Shown: positions 14,259 through 21,607, counted from the first letter of the stretch. The stretch: DNA of 26,206 nucleotides from DASZIT01 sp036264255 (GCA_036264255.1 DATARI010000144.1:1-26206), one strand, 5' to 3'. Notes: generated from the letters alone by a model not told the origin. Numbers and translations are program-made.

Positions 14259-14534
14259 TCAGCCGGTGATCACGTTGACGACGGTTGCCACCATCGGGTC
14301 CCCGAGCTCGACCCCAGCGGCCTTGAGGATGGGCACCAGGGTCGCTCCGAAGGCATCGAACTCCTCCTGCGATTCCCATATATCAAAGACCTGAACGGCA
14401 CCGTCTGATTCGAGGGCAACGTGGTAGGTGCGTCCTTTGGGTGCCCCTGCGCCGGCATCGTCCAACTGTTTGATCACTTCGCGGTACTTCTCAGTTGTGA
14501 ATCCCACGTGAGGGAAATAGATACCGAGTGCCAT
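14259..14534 (-). CDS. 91-aa protein, first copy of a tandem pair (dimeric alpha/beta-barrel-like)
   Basis: Nearly the same sequence as the downstream copy: MALGIYFPHVGFTTEKYREV at the start, MVATVVNVITG at the end. The ATG at 14534 has a good GAGGTGG Shine-Dalgarno with a 6-nt spacer, better than that of the second copy, so this is the lead gene of the pair. The middle segment (59-79) differs most from the paralogue, suggesting a diverged interface or ligand pocket on an otherwise preserved scaffold. No promoter is clear in the 447 bp upstream. Confidence 0.85.
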   Translation of the reverse strand: MALGIYFPHVGFTTEKYREVIKQLDDAGAGAPKGRTYHVALESDGAVQVFDIWESQEEFDAFGATLVPILKAAGVELGDPMVATVVNVITG

Positions 14535-14981
14535 CGTGTTCCACCTCTTCCGCGTACTGGACGCTCCGATTCCACAGCCAATCCGTCAGGGCTTGACCGC
14601 TCAGGACCCTATCGCCGGACTCCCGGGGAATGTCGACCTCGCTCAAATGCCGAAACGCCATTCTGGAACGACCCGCCGATCGGAGGGGGAGTCCCGACCG
14701 ACGACTGTCGCCAGTCGGGGAACGTCGTGAGGCGGCTCGGTGTCCTATCGGAAACACGGCTTTCCGTTCGCCCGACCCGAACGCTTCACCTGTTGCCGCC
14801 GATTCCCCCCTGTACGCCATTCGGCTCGCCCGGTGGGAACCAGGGGCCTGACGATGACCGGCCGATCGGCCGAAGTCAGCCAAGGTCGCTACCTGGGCCT
14901 ATCTATCGTCTTGATTGACATAATATACATTATCGGCGTTCGACGTTGAGCCTGGACAGGGCGGTGCCGACCTCCCGACCG
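14535..14981. other. 447-bp intergenic stretch with a palindrome and an AT-rich island
   Basis: I see no convincing gene; the open frames here have no family pattern. Two things stand out. The first is a 14-bp perfect palindrome, CGGCCGATCGGCCG, at 14859-14872. The second is an AT-rich patch at 14915-14933 containing TTGACA and the short inverted repeat ATAAT-N4-ATTAT. No -10 box lies at the right distance from TTGACA on the plus strand. On the minus strand several TAxxxT hexamers (for example TAATGT, 14932-14927) could start a long leader toward the tandem pair. Confidence 0.4.
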
Positions 14982-15332
14982 CTACTCCCGGACCGGCTCC
15001 ACCACCACCCCGGTGAGATCTCGGGCCGCCTCGTAGAGGTGTTCGAAGGCTTGTTGATATGCCTTGGCACTTTTGGCGCCGGCGAGATCGGCCTCGACGT
15101 CCTCGACGGCGGCCTCGAGTCGGTACAACCGGTCATGCAATCTGTGCAGTTCGTTCTCGGTCACGATGACCTGTCCGGCCGGCAGGTTCATGGCGTCAGC
15201 TCGACGGCGGGCCTCGTACGCCCGTTGCCGGTGCGACGGGCTACAGAATCGGCGGGGACGGCCGGCGCCGGTCCGTTTGGCCAACGGACGGCCACACCAG
15301 CCGCACCGATCTATCCCGGGCAATTCCGTCAC
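14982..15332 (-). CDS. Small zinc-finger plus coiled-coil protein (116 aa)
   Basis: The N-terminus holds a C-x2-C...C-x3-H zinc knuckle: CGWCG, then GRPRRFCSPSHRQRAYEARR with a basic flank. I recall this GRPRR(F/Y)CS..(C/H)RQRAYxxRR motif from many small actinobacterial proteins, probably nucleic-acid binding. The rest (about 57-116) is charged and helical with heptad spacing (ENELHRLHDRLYRLEAAVEDVEADL), a likely coiled coil. The frame stays open to 15536. The GTG at 15332 is chosen because a TAATAT -10 box ends 7 nt upstream, as in other leaderless genes here; the GTG at 15353, with a GAGG nearby, is the alternative. Function unknown. Confidence 0.75.
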   Translation of the reverse strand: MTELPGIDRCGWCGRPLAKRTGAGRPRRFCSPSHRQRAYEARRRADAMNLPAGQVIVTENELHRLHDRLYRLEAAVEDVEADLAGAKSAKAYQQAFEHLYEAARDLTGVVVEPVRE

Positions 15333-15339
15333 GGTGATG

Positions 15340-15345
15340 ATATTA
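15340..15345 (-). promoter_or_regulatory. -10 box TAATAT of a leaderless promoter for the zinc-finger/coiled-coil gene
   Basis: TAATAT (15345-15340, minus strand) ends 7 nt before the GTG at 15332. If correct, it rules out the GTG at 15353 as the start. Confidence 0.45.
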
Positions 15346-15471
15346 GGTGACACCGGACCTCGACCATTGGCAATCCGGCAGCCGGGCCAGGATGGGGCCC
15401 GGTGCGAGGGTGAAACTGAGGGCAGTGTCCGTGGCGAGTGCCCCGATGATCCGGTCTTCGGATGAAGTGAC

Positions 15472-15508
15472 CCTCCCCCATCGTGTCGCCCGGTATCGTC
15501 GGGGGAGG
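15472..15508 (+). promoter_or_regulatory. Inverted repeat that would pair with a Shine-Dalgarno
   Basis: CCTCCCCC (15472-15479) is the exact complement of GGGGGAGG (15501-15508), which contains the Shine-Dalgarno of the gene at 15517. In an mRNA starting upstream of 15472 the site would be closed in a hairpin. However, TATCGT (15494-15499) could be a -10 box that starts the mRNA downstream of the left arm, in which case no hairpin forms. Confidence 0.35.
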
Positions 15509-15516
15509 AGTTCGCT

Positions 15517-15765
15517 GTGGATACCGATTCGTACAACTACACGTTCGATGAATTCGACCAGGAGCCGTACATCCGCACCTGCGGGCGGTGCGGACGCCAG
15601 ACGTCGCCCCACTGGTCGGAGTCGTCCTGCCTCGAAGAGGCCCGGCGGCTCGGCTGGCGCCGGGTGGCGGCCTCCGATCGACCCGGGGCCAACCGGTTGG
15701 ATCTCTGCGGCGCCTGCGCCGATGACGCCGGTTTCGGCCCTCCCATGGCCCGCTGGCGGTACTGA
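15517..15765 (+). CDS. Small double-CxxC zinc-ribbon protein (82 aa)
   Basis: The GTG at 15517 has one of the strongest Shine-Dalgarnos in the window (GGGGGAGGAG, 15501-15510, 6-nt spacer). The product has an acidic/aromatic N-terminus (TDSYNYTFDEFDQEPY), then C-x2-C (CGRCG) and, about 40 residues later, C-x2-C (CGACADD), a spacing that suits a zinc ribbon. It ends in MARWRY. It is divergent from the other small zinc protein (start 15332) and convergent with the HtrA gene. I do not recognise a family; a role in binding nucleic acid or a protein partner is only a guess. Confidence 0.78.
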   Translation: MDTDSYNYTFDEFDQEPYIRTCGRCGRQTSPHWSESSCLEEARRLGWRRVAASDRPGANRLDLCGACADDAGFGPPMARWRY

Positions 15766-15776
15766 GCCCACGGAGC

Positions 15777-15795
15777 GGGCGGTCAGCTCCCGCCC
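15777..15795. terminator. Short GC hairpin between convergent genes
   Basis: GGGCGG (15777-15782) pairs with CCGCCC (15790-15795) around a 7-nt loop, just where the zinc-ribbon gene and the HtrA gene meet. No T-run follows on either side, so this is at best a weak bidirectional terminator. It overlaps the last codons of the HtrA gene. Confidence 0.25.
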
Positions 15796-17300
15796 GATGC
15801 CGCCGCGCTGTTGCTCGATGCCAACGTGGCCGTCACCGTCAGCTGCTGTTGACCTCGGTAGAGACCGATCTTCACGCTCTGGCCGGCGTGGTCTCCCTGG
15901 ATGGACTGCTGGAGCTGATCGGCACCGGTGACCGCCTTCCCGTCGAAGGTGGTGATCACGTCACCCTGTTGGATGCCGGCCACGCTGGCCGGTGATCCGG
16001 CCTCGACCTGGGTCACGATGGCCCCCTGGGTGGGGATGAAGCCGTAGGCGCTGCGCAACTGGGAGGTGAGGGTCTCGATGCCGACGCCCAGGAATCCGCC
16101 TCCCTGGTTGTTGACCGACTTGTTCCGCAGGGCAGGAAGCAGCCCGGTGATCTTGTTGGCCGGAATGGCGAAGCCGATGTTCTGGGCCTGGGAGCTGCCG
16201 TTGGAACTGGCCGCCACCGCGGTGTTCATCCCGATCACCTTGCCCGAGCTATCCACCAGCGGGCCTCCGGAGTTGCCCGGATTGATGGCGGCGTCGGTCT
16301 GGAACATGTTGGTGAGGGTCTCCACCGCATTGGAGCTCGAGTCGCCGGCCTGGACGGTCCGGCCCTTGGCGGAGATGATCCCCTGGGTGACGGTGGGCGT
16401 CCCGGCCGAGAGTCCGAGGGCATTCCCGATGGCGACCACCGCGTCACCGACCTGCACGTTGTCGGAATTGCCATAACTCACGGTCGGAAGGTTCGAGGCA
16501 TTGTTGATCTTCAGGAGCGCCACATCGTTGGCGGTGTCCGTATCCACCAGCGTGGCGGGCATCGCCTTGGTCTGCCCATAGAGGGTGACGGTGATGACGG
16601 TGGCACCACTGATGACGTGGTTGTTGGTGACGACCTCGCCATCGGCGGTGATGATCATCCCGGTCCCTTGTTCCTCCAGGGTGCCCGGACTCCCCCCGCC
16701 GAAGACGCCCTGGGAAGGTGCCGGGGCGGTGGCGTCGATGGACACCACCGCCGGGAGGACCCCGGCAATGACCTTTTCGATATTGGTGGTGCCGTTGAGC
16801 AGGGCGGGACCCGCGGAGATCTGCTTGACGGTGGTGGAGCCGTCATGGTTGCCGGCCGCCACGATCGACCCGCCCACCACCGAGCCGAGCAGCGCCGCCA
16901 CCACCGCCACCACCACCCAGCGCCAGGACCCGGCTGCCTTCTTCTCTTTCGGAAAGACCGCAGTGACCGGCGGCGGTCCGGCCACCCCCCACACCGGGGC
17001 GACACCGATCGGAGGCGGCACGGCTCCGCTCGACGAGGTGGGGCTCCCAGGAGTTGCCGGAGGGCCGGTGGGTGGCACCCCGCCACCCGGCGGAGGCGGA
17101 ACGAAGCCGGGAGGCGGAGGAGGCAGTGGCTGGCTCCAGGCCGGCGGCGGCGAGCTCGGGGGTGGTCCGACCACCGGGGTCTGCTCGGTGGCGGTCGGCG
17201 GTGCGACCGGCACCGGAGTGGTCGGCTGGCCGGCGGTCGGTGGGCCGTCGGTTGGGTCACCCGGGTTCGGTGTCTGGCTCTCGCCTTCGGGCTGTTCCAC
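15783..17300 (-). CDS. Membrane-anchored HtrA/DegP-type serine protease with PDZ domain
   Basis: 505 aa. A long Pro/Gly/Ser/Thr-rich cytoplasmic N-terminus (about 1-115) is followed by one membrane helix (about 127-150, WRWVVVAVVAALLGSVV), an outside trypsin-like domain and a C-terminal PDZ domain (FLGVGIETL..., GAIVTQVEAGSPASVAGIQQGDVI). The catalytic triad is H228 (TNNHVI), D259 (DTANDVALLKI) and S344 (GNSGGPL). Such proteases clear or refold damaged exported proteins under envelope stress. The frame is open to 17414, but the GTG at 17300 is preceded by GAGGAG with a 7-nt spacer and is the best start. A direct repeat of TTCTTA about 130 bp upstream suggests control by a response regulator. 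Confidence 0.95.
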   Translation of the reverse strand: MEQPEGESQTPNPGDPTDGPPTAGQPTTPVPVAPPTATEQTPVVGPPPSSPPPAWSQPLPPPPPGFVPPPPGGGVPPTGPPATPGSPTSSSGAVPPPIGVAPVWGVAGPPPVTAVFPKEKKAAGSWRWVVVAVVAALLGSVVGGSIVAAGNHDGSTTVKQISAGPALLNGTTNIEKVIAGVLPAVVSIDATAPAPSQGVFGGGSPGTLEEQGTGMIITADGEVVTNNHVISGATVITVTLYGQTKAMPATLVDTDTANDVALLKINNASNLPTVSYGNSDNVQVGDAVVAIGNALGLSAGTPTVTQGIISAKGRTVQAGDSSSNAVETLTNMFQTDAAINPGNSGGPLVDSSGKVIGMNTAVAASSNGSSQAQNIGFAIPANKITGLLPALRNKSVNNQGGGFLGVGIETLTSQLRSAYGFIPTQGAIVTQVEAGSPASVAGIQQGDVITTFDGKAVTGADQLQQSIQGDHAGQSVKIGLYRGQQQLTVTATLASSNSAAASGGS

Positions 17301-17380
17301 GTACCGACTCCTCTTGCTCGCGTCCGTTTCCGGACCGTCGCTCACCGGATGGTCGGCCCCTTCGCCCCCACCGCGCTGAC

Positions 17381-17440
17381 ATCGTAGGACCGGAGCCGTT
17401 TGACATACATCCATTTCAGGGGGTTCTTAACCGCTTCTTA
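17381..17440 (-). promoter_or_regulatory. HtrA promoter with response-regulator-like direct repeat
   Basis: The direct repeat TTCTTA at 17424-17429 and 17435-17440 has an 11-bp period (TAAGAA on the minus strand), the spacing used by OmpR/PhoB-type response regulators. A possible -10 box TACGAT (17386-17381) lies 38-54 bp downstream on the minus strand, so the repeat would sit just upstream of the -35, where activators bind. The leader would be about 75 nt. No -35 with good match is seen, as expected for an activated promoter. Confidence 0.4.
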
Positions 17441-17501
17441 GGTCGTGCTCATCGCCTCAGTGCCCGTGGGGGTGCCTGGCGGCAGTAGCGTGTCGCCCGG
17501 T

Positions 17502-18824
17502 ATGGCGCATCGCATAGAAATCGAACTCACCAGTCAAACAAACGACTCCACCTGGACATGGCGCGCCGCCGGGGCCAAGCAGCCGCGCGGCACCGTCGAC
17601 GCCACCCTGGTGCCGGCCGGCACCACCACCGGCGCCGTCCTTCGCGCCGAAGTGGAGACCACCTTGGACGGGACGACCGTCTTGGCACTGCTCCCCCCCA
17701 AGGGCAAGTCGACCCCCCGCAAGGTGGAGACCATCGAGGTGGTCGGCAACCCGTCGACCGGGCCCGACGTCAACGTGGTGCTGGCCTCCAAGTCGAAGGG
17801 GCGACGCCGCGACGACCGTTCGGAAGGGTCCCGGGAAGGATCCCGAGACGGATCCCGGCGGCCGGCCGACCGTCGACCCCGAACCGAAGCCGGAGAACGG
17901 GGTCCCCGCCGGGACGCCCCGGCCCGGGCTGGGGCCCGAACCGGTGCCGGCGAAGGCGCCCGTGACGGTGCCCCCTCCGACCGGCGGCGCGATCGCCCGG
18001 CCCGGCCCGGCACCCGAGAGGGTGGGCATCGGGACGGACCCCGCCGCCCGACCCCGTCCACTACCTATCGCAACGCCGCCCTCGCCACCCTCAAGCCCGA
18101 GCAACTCCCGGTGGCCGAACAGCTGCTGCGGGGCGGCATCCCCGCGGTGCGCCAGGCCATCGAAGAGCAGAACGCCCGGGCCCGGGCCGAGTCGCGGACC
18201 GAGGTCACCCCTGGCCCCCTCCTCACCCTGGCCGAGGAGCTGTTGCCCGTCGTCACCCTGGCCGCCTGGAAGGACCGGGCGTCGGTAGCCAAGAACGAGG
18301 GGAAAGACGTCCCCCTCCGGGAGCTGCGCTCCATCGTCGCCTCCGCCTCCACCGTCACCCTCGACGAGGAGGGCCGTGAGTTCCAGAAGGCCCTCCGGGC
18401 CGCGCTGGACCAGCGGGTCACCGCCTTGCGCGACGGGTGGGTGCAACGGATCTCCATCGCCCTCGACGAGGGACGGGTGGCGGACGCCCTCCGGGTCTCC
18501 ATCCGCCCGCCGGAGCCGGCCACCCGCCTCTCCGCCGAGCTGGCGGTCCGACTGGCCGATGCCGCCGGCCAGGCCATGTCCTCGGAGTCGGCGCCGGCCG
18601 ATTGGTTGGCCGTCCTCGAGGTGGTGGTCGATTCGCCAGTCCGACGCAACGTCAAGCCGGCCGGCCTTCCCGCCGGCGCCGACGAGGCGCTTTTGGTGGC
18701 GGCCAACAAGGCGTCCGGGTACGTCCCGGAACTGGCCAAGCTCCTCGGCCTCCCCATCCCTCCCCCACCCGGCCCTCGTCGGCCGGTGCCGGCCCGCACC
18801 ACCCCTTCCCGCCGCCGGGCCTGA
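17502..18824 (+). CDS. Conserved-type protein with Arg/Gly/Asp-rich disordered linker (440 aa)
   Basis: Three parts are visible. Residues about 1-95 are beta-rich (MAHRIEIELTSQTND, TLVPAGTTTGAVLRAEVE, KVETIEVVG). Residues about 100-187 are low-complexity, full of R, D, G, S and P (repeats such as GSREGSRDGSRRPADRRP), clearly disordered and basic. Residues about 190-420 are helical (LKPEQLPVAEQLLRGGIPAVRQAIEEQN, LTLAEELLPVVTLAAWKDRA, RISIALDEGRVADALRVSIRPPEPATRL). The tail is Pro/Arg-rich. I recall similar proteins in Acidimicrobiia but no named family; RNA binding would fit the linker but is unproven. The ATG at 17502 has no Shine-Dalgarno, but a TAGCGT box (17486-17491) ends 10 nt upstream. 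Confidence 0.85.
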   Translation: MAHRIEIELTSQTNDSTWTWRAAGAKQPRGTVDATLVPAGTTTGAVLRAEVETTLDGTTVLALLPPKGKSTPRKVETIEVVGNPSTGPDVNVVLASKSKGRRRDDRSEGSREGSRDGSRRPADRRPRTEAGERGPRRDAPARAGARTGAGEGARDGAPSDRRRDRPARPGTREGGHRDGPRRPTPSTTYRNAALATLKPEQLPVAEQLLRGGIPAVRQAIEEQNARARAESRTEVTPGPLLTLAEELLPVVTLAAWKDRASVAKNEGKDVPLRELRSIVASASTVTLDEEGREFQKALRAALDQRVTALRDGWVQRISIALDEGRVADALRVSIRPPEPATRLSAELAVRLADAAGQAMSSESAPADWLAVLEVVVDSPVRRNVKPAGLPAGADEALLVAANKASGYVPELAKLLGLPIPPPPGPRRPVPARTTPSRRRA

Positions 18825-18836
18825 CGCCCGACCCGG

Positions 18837-19640
18837 TCAGCCCGGTGCCCGCCGTTGGGGCATCAACAGGGTGGTCGGCGGATCGGACAGGAAGTCGAGC
18901 ACCAGCCGGTTGAACAGTGACGGCCGCTCGAGGGGGGCAGCGTGGGAGACACCGGGCAACACCGCCAGTTCTCCCCGGGGAAGAGTGCGGTACATCTCGG
19001 TGGCGTGCTCGATGGTGACCAGGTCGTCGTCCGCCACCATCACCAGGGTGGGGGCCTCGATGGAAGCCAGCTCCGGGGTGAAGTCGAAGGGCTCCGACCA
19101 CAGCGCCCGGACCTTCTCCCAGACCACCGGGAAGTGGTCGGGCCCGTCGGGGCTCACCGGGTCGTACAGCGCCCGGAACCCGGCCACCAGCTCGCCGTCG
19201 GCCGGCGCCTCGGTGAGGGTGTCGGTCCCGCCCGGCACATAGCCGGTGCTGGCCGAGTTGGCCCCGAACACCACCACCTTGGCCACCGTCTCGGGATGGT
19301 GGATCGCCATCAGCAGGGCGATGATGCCCCCGTCACTCCAACCCACCAGATGGGCGGGAGGCAGCGCCAGGGCGACCAGCAGCGCCGCGGTGGCCTCCGC
19401 CATCGCCTCGTACCGGTACGGCCCGTCGATGTCGGGAGCATGGCCGTGGCCCGGTCGCTCGGGGGCGATGACCCGGAACCGGGCGGAGAAGTCGTCGATC
19501 TGGGCCAGCCAGCCGAGATTCGAGGCCATCCCACCGTGGAGGAGGACCAGCGGCTCCCCCTCCCCCACCGCGTCGACGTACATGGTGACGCCGTCGGCCT
19601 CCACCCGGCGGTGGTCTTCGGTCCGCGGTTCCGGTGTCAC
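18837..19640 (-). CDS. Alpha/beta-hydrolase fold enzyme
   Basis: 267 aa. The classic fold: LVLLHGGMASNLGWL with the oxyanion-hole HGG, the nucleophile elbow GWSDGG with S102, the acid in MVADDDLVT and the base in GVSHAAP. Length and layout are like esterases, lactonases and dienelactone hydrolases; the substrate cannot be read. The start is the GTG at 19640, whose last two bases overlap the TGA of the acetyltransferase gene (GTGA), so translation is coupled. Last gene of the DUF4193-DUF8129-like-GNAT-hydrolase operon. It converges on the gene ending at 18824 with a 12-nt gap. Confidence 0.93.
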   Translation of the reverse strand: MTPEPRTEDHRRVEADGVTMYVDAVGEGEPLVLLHGGMASNLGWLAQIDDFSARFRVIAPERPGHGHAPDIDGPYRYEAMAEATAALLVALALPPAHLVGWSDGGIIALLMAIHHPETVAKVVVFGANSASTGYVPGGTDTLTEAPADGELVAGFRALYDPVSPDGPDHFPVVWEKVRALWSEPFDFTPELASIEAPTLVMVADDDLVTIEHATEMYRTLPRGELAVLPGVSHAAPLERPSLFNRLVLDFLSDPPTTLLMPQRRAPG

Positions 19641-20113
19641 TCCAGCGAGCGGTGCATCGTCAACAAGCGGGCCTTGAAGCCGGCGGCTTCGAAGAAGTTC
19701 TTGGTCTCGCGATCGCCCGGGAGGGCCACCCCGTCGATCCCGACACAGCCTCGATCGGTGAGCCAGACGACGATGCTGTCCAGCAACAGCCGCCCGAGAC
19801 CCACTCCCCGGGCTTCCGGTTCGACGTAACAGATGTCGAGGTGCCCGAGGGCCCTCCCGTCGGGCAGGTGGTCCAGATGGCCCATCCCCATGCCGCAGAC
19901 CTCTCCGTCGAGCGTGCCCATCAACACCAGGTGGTCGGGATCCTTCAGGTGGTCGTCGAGTGATTTGACCCCGATGGCGCCTTGATCCGAGAGCCCGGCT
20001 TCGGCCAACAGCAGCAGGCCCCCCCGACCGGCGGCCAACCCGCTGAGGAATTCACTGATCAGTTCCAGGATCCGCTGGGCATCTCGGGCATCTGCATCCC
20101 TGACTCCCTCCAT
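19637..20113 (-). CDS. GNAT-family N-acetyltransferase
   Basis: 158 aa. Motif A, which binds acetyl-CoA, is LDICYVEPEARGVGLGRLLLDSIVVWL, with the R/Q-x-x-G-x-G/A core read as RGVGLG. The C-terminal NFFEAAGFKARLLTMHRSLE is the usual motif B strand-helix. The substrate is unknown. The ATG at 20113 follows GGAGGGG with a 5-nt spacer. The gene overlaps the hydrolase start by four bases. Confidence 0.92.
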   Translation of the reverse strand: MEGVRDADARDAQRILELISEFLSGLAAGRGGLLLLAEAGLSDQGAIGVKSLDDHLKDPDHLVLMGTLDGEVCGMGMGHLDHLPDGRALGHLDICYVEPEARGVGLGRLLLDSIVVWLTDRGCVGIDGVALPGDRETKNFFEAAGFKARLLTMHRSLE

Positions 20114-20155
20114 GCCATCCCCTCCGCCCTGGCCCGCCCGCTCCGGGAGGGAGGT

Positions 20156-20749
20156 CTATGCCCGCTCTTCCAGCAATTGGTCGATCCGGCTGAGAATAGT
20201 CCGGCGTCCCCGGGTACCCGCCTCGTAGGCCCGGGCGGCGACCAGTTCTCCCCGGCTGAGCCCGTCCAGTCGTTGGACGACCTGGGAGGCCGACAGGGTG
20301 TCGAAGCCGGGGATGGCCAGTGAAGAAGCGGTGGGCACGTGTCCGTTGGTCGCCGATGCCGTCGAGGGTGTCGCCGGGGGGACCGGGATCGGAGTCGGCC
20401 CCGAGGGTGGCTCCGGCCGGTCGGCGGCCCCGCCGGTCGACGGAGGGGTCGGCACCGAGTGGAGGCCGACCGGGTTGTCGTCGGCCGGGGGGGCGGGAGT
20501 CGGTCCGGTCGCCGACTGACGGCGGAGAAGTCCCTCGCTCCGCTTCTTCAATTCCTGGGCGCCCATCTTCACCGCGAACTCGCCCATCACCCGGGCGTTG
20601 GACACCTGGGTGCCCAACCGCTCCCGGCCCAGCTCCGCCAGTTTGGGGAAGTCATCCAACGCCGACAGGATGAAACCGGCCGGCGCGTACACGAACACGT
20701 CGAGGATGCGGTCGTTGAGAGACGGGTCCTCGTTGTCTTCATCGACCAT
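20156..20749 (-). CDS. DUF8129-like C-terminal domain protein with Pro-rich linker (197 aa)
   Basis: The N-terminal part (about 10-75) is helical: VFVYAPAGFILSALDDFPKLAELGRERLG. A Pro/Thr/Ser-rich linker follows (about 80-140). The last 50 residues (IPGFDTLSASQVVQRLDGLSRGELVAARAYEAGTRGRRTILSRIDQL) match a small helical motif that I know from actinobacterial lipid-droplet-associated-type proteins (the DUF8129 label is from memory). No signal peptide; whether the N-terminal segment touches a membrane is unclear. The ATG at 20749 has GGAGG with a 5-nt spacer and lies 12 bp after the DUF4193 gene, so they are co-transcribed. Confidence 0.78.
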   Translation of the reverse strand: MVDEDNEDPSLNDRILDVFVYAPAGFILSALDDFPKLAELGRERLGTQVSNARVMGEFAVKMGAQELKKRSEGLLRRQSATGPTPAPPADDNPVGLHSVPTPPSTGGAADRPEPPSGPTPIPVPPATPSTASATNGHVPTASSLAIPGFDTLSASQVVQRLDGLSRGELVAARAYEAGTRGRRTILSRIDQLLEERA

Positions 20750-20761
20750 GACCGCCTCCGA

Positions 20762-21226
20762 TCACACGCAGTCTCGGCACAGCATCTTCTTCTGGTCGGC
20801 GAGCTGATTGGGGTGCTTGACCAAGAAGCACGAGCGGCAGACGAACTCGTCAGGCTGCTTGGGCAGGACCCGGTCGACCCCCTCGGACCGGTCTTCCGGC
20901 TCGGGGGCGTCCTCGTCCTCCTCCGGCTCCTCCACCACCAGCCGTTCCTTGAGGATGACGTCCAGGCTGGCCTCCACGTCCTCGTCGTGGTCCTCTTCCT
21001 CGTCCTCGTCCTCGTCCTCGCCCGCCGTGGCCGGCTTGGCCGCGACCGGCACGTCGGGGACCACTTCTTCCTCGACGACGTCGGCCACCAACTCGTCGTC
21101 GTCATCCTCCTCGTCGACCGCCAGCGCGTCGTCGTCGATCAGGTCATCCACGTCGTCCGGGAGCGCGTCGAGGTCGGTCTCGGCGAGGTCTTCCGGTTCT
21201 TCTATTTCGTCGACTTCAGACGGCAT
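20762..21226 (-). CDS. DUF4193-type zinc-ribbon protein with long acidic N-terminus
   Basis: 154 aa. The last 40 residues, RVLPKQPDEFVCRSCFLVKHPNQLADQKKMLCRDCV, match the DUF4193 C-terminal zinc ribbon (C-x2-C...C-x2-C), a family restricted to actinobacteria as far as I know. The first 110 residues are extremely acidic (runs such as EEDDDDELV and EDEDEDEEEDHDED) and disordered, longer than in the mycobacterial members I remember. The DNA here contains a GAGGAC-type hexanucleotide repeat (around 20995-21025). The ATG at 21226 follows GAAGGG with a 6-nt spacer. First gene of the four-gene operon; a TATGCT at 21261-21256 may be its -10 box. The family's function is unknown; an RNA-polymerase or nucleic-acid link is speculation. 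Confidence 0.85.
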   Translation of the reverse strand: MPSEVDEIEEPEDLAETDLDALPDDVDDLIDDDALAVDEEDDDDELVADVVEEEVVPDVPVAAKPATAGEDEDEDEEEDHDEDVEASLDVILKERLVVEEPEEDEDAPEPEDRSEGVDRVLPKQPDEFVCRSCFLVKHPNQLADQKKMLCRDCV

Positions 21227-21607
21227 ATCTGCCCTTCAATGGTGAGTTGGCCGGGAGCATAGACGGTTGGGGACGCACTCGGTACATGGGGCAACCACGG
21301 ATGGACCGCCGAGGGCCAACGGGTGTGGATCGAGGACCGCTGCTACCGGGTGTCGGGGCTGCGGTCCGTCACATCAGGCGGACCAACCCAGGGGTTCTTT
21401 GGCACCACTTTCCCGAGACCCTCGGCTGCCGCCTCTGGTTTCGGGGAACTGTTCTCTACTCAAACCCCTGGGTCATCTCCGCTTCACACACCATCCCCCC
21501 ACCTCAATCCGGACCGGACAGTTAACCGCCGGGAACGTCAATTGGAGCGCATGGGATGTGCGCACGATACGCCAAAGGTCCCTGAGGTCGTCAAACCATA
21601 AATGTGA
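21227..21607. other. Intergenic stretch, no gene seen
   Basis: About 380 bp between the DUF4193 start and the terminator hairpin of the ThyX-like gene. The plus-strand frames here show no family pattern and no Shine-Dalgarno. The only signals I can point to are the possible -10 box TATGCT (21261-21256, minus) for the DUF4193 operon and a somewhat lower GC content. Confidence 0.5.

Larger units (their letters stand above)
13970..14534 (-). repeat. Tandem gene duplication, period 289 bp
   Basis: The two 276-bp genes are direct repeats separated by 13 bp, with long stretches of identical DNA over the first 58 codons and the last 11. The DNA similarity points to a fairly recent duplication or to gene conversion. 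Confidence 0.9.

Noticed and set aside
14491..14883. Minus-strand open frame of 130 codons in the 447-bp gap
   Set aside because: No motif, no Shine-Dalgarno, composition like random GC-rich DNA, and it overlaps the start of the tandem-pair gene.
20114..20155. CCCTCC/GGAGGG pair that could close the acetyltransferase Shine-Dalgarno
   Set aside because: Six GC pairs in GC-rich DNA between two operon genes; easily chance.
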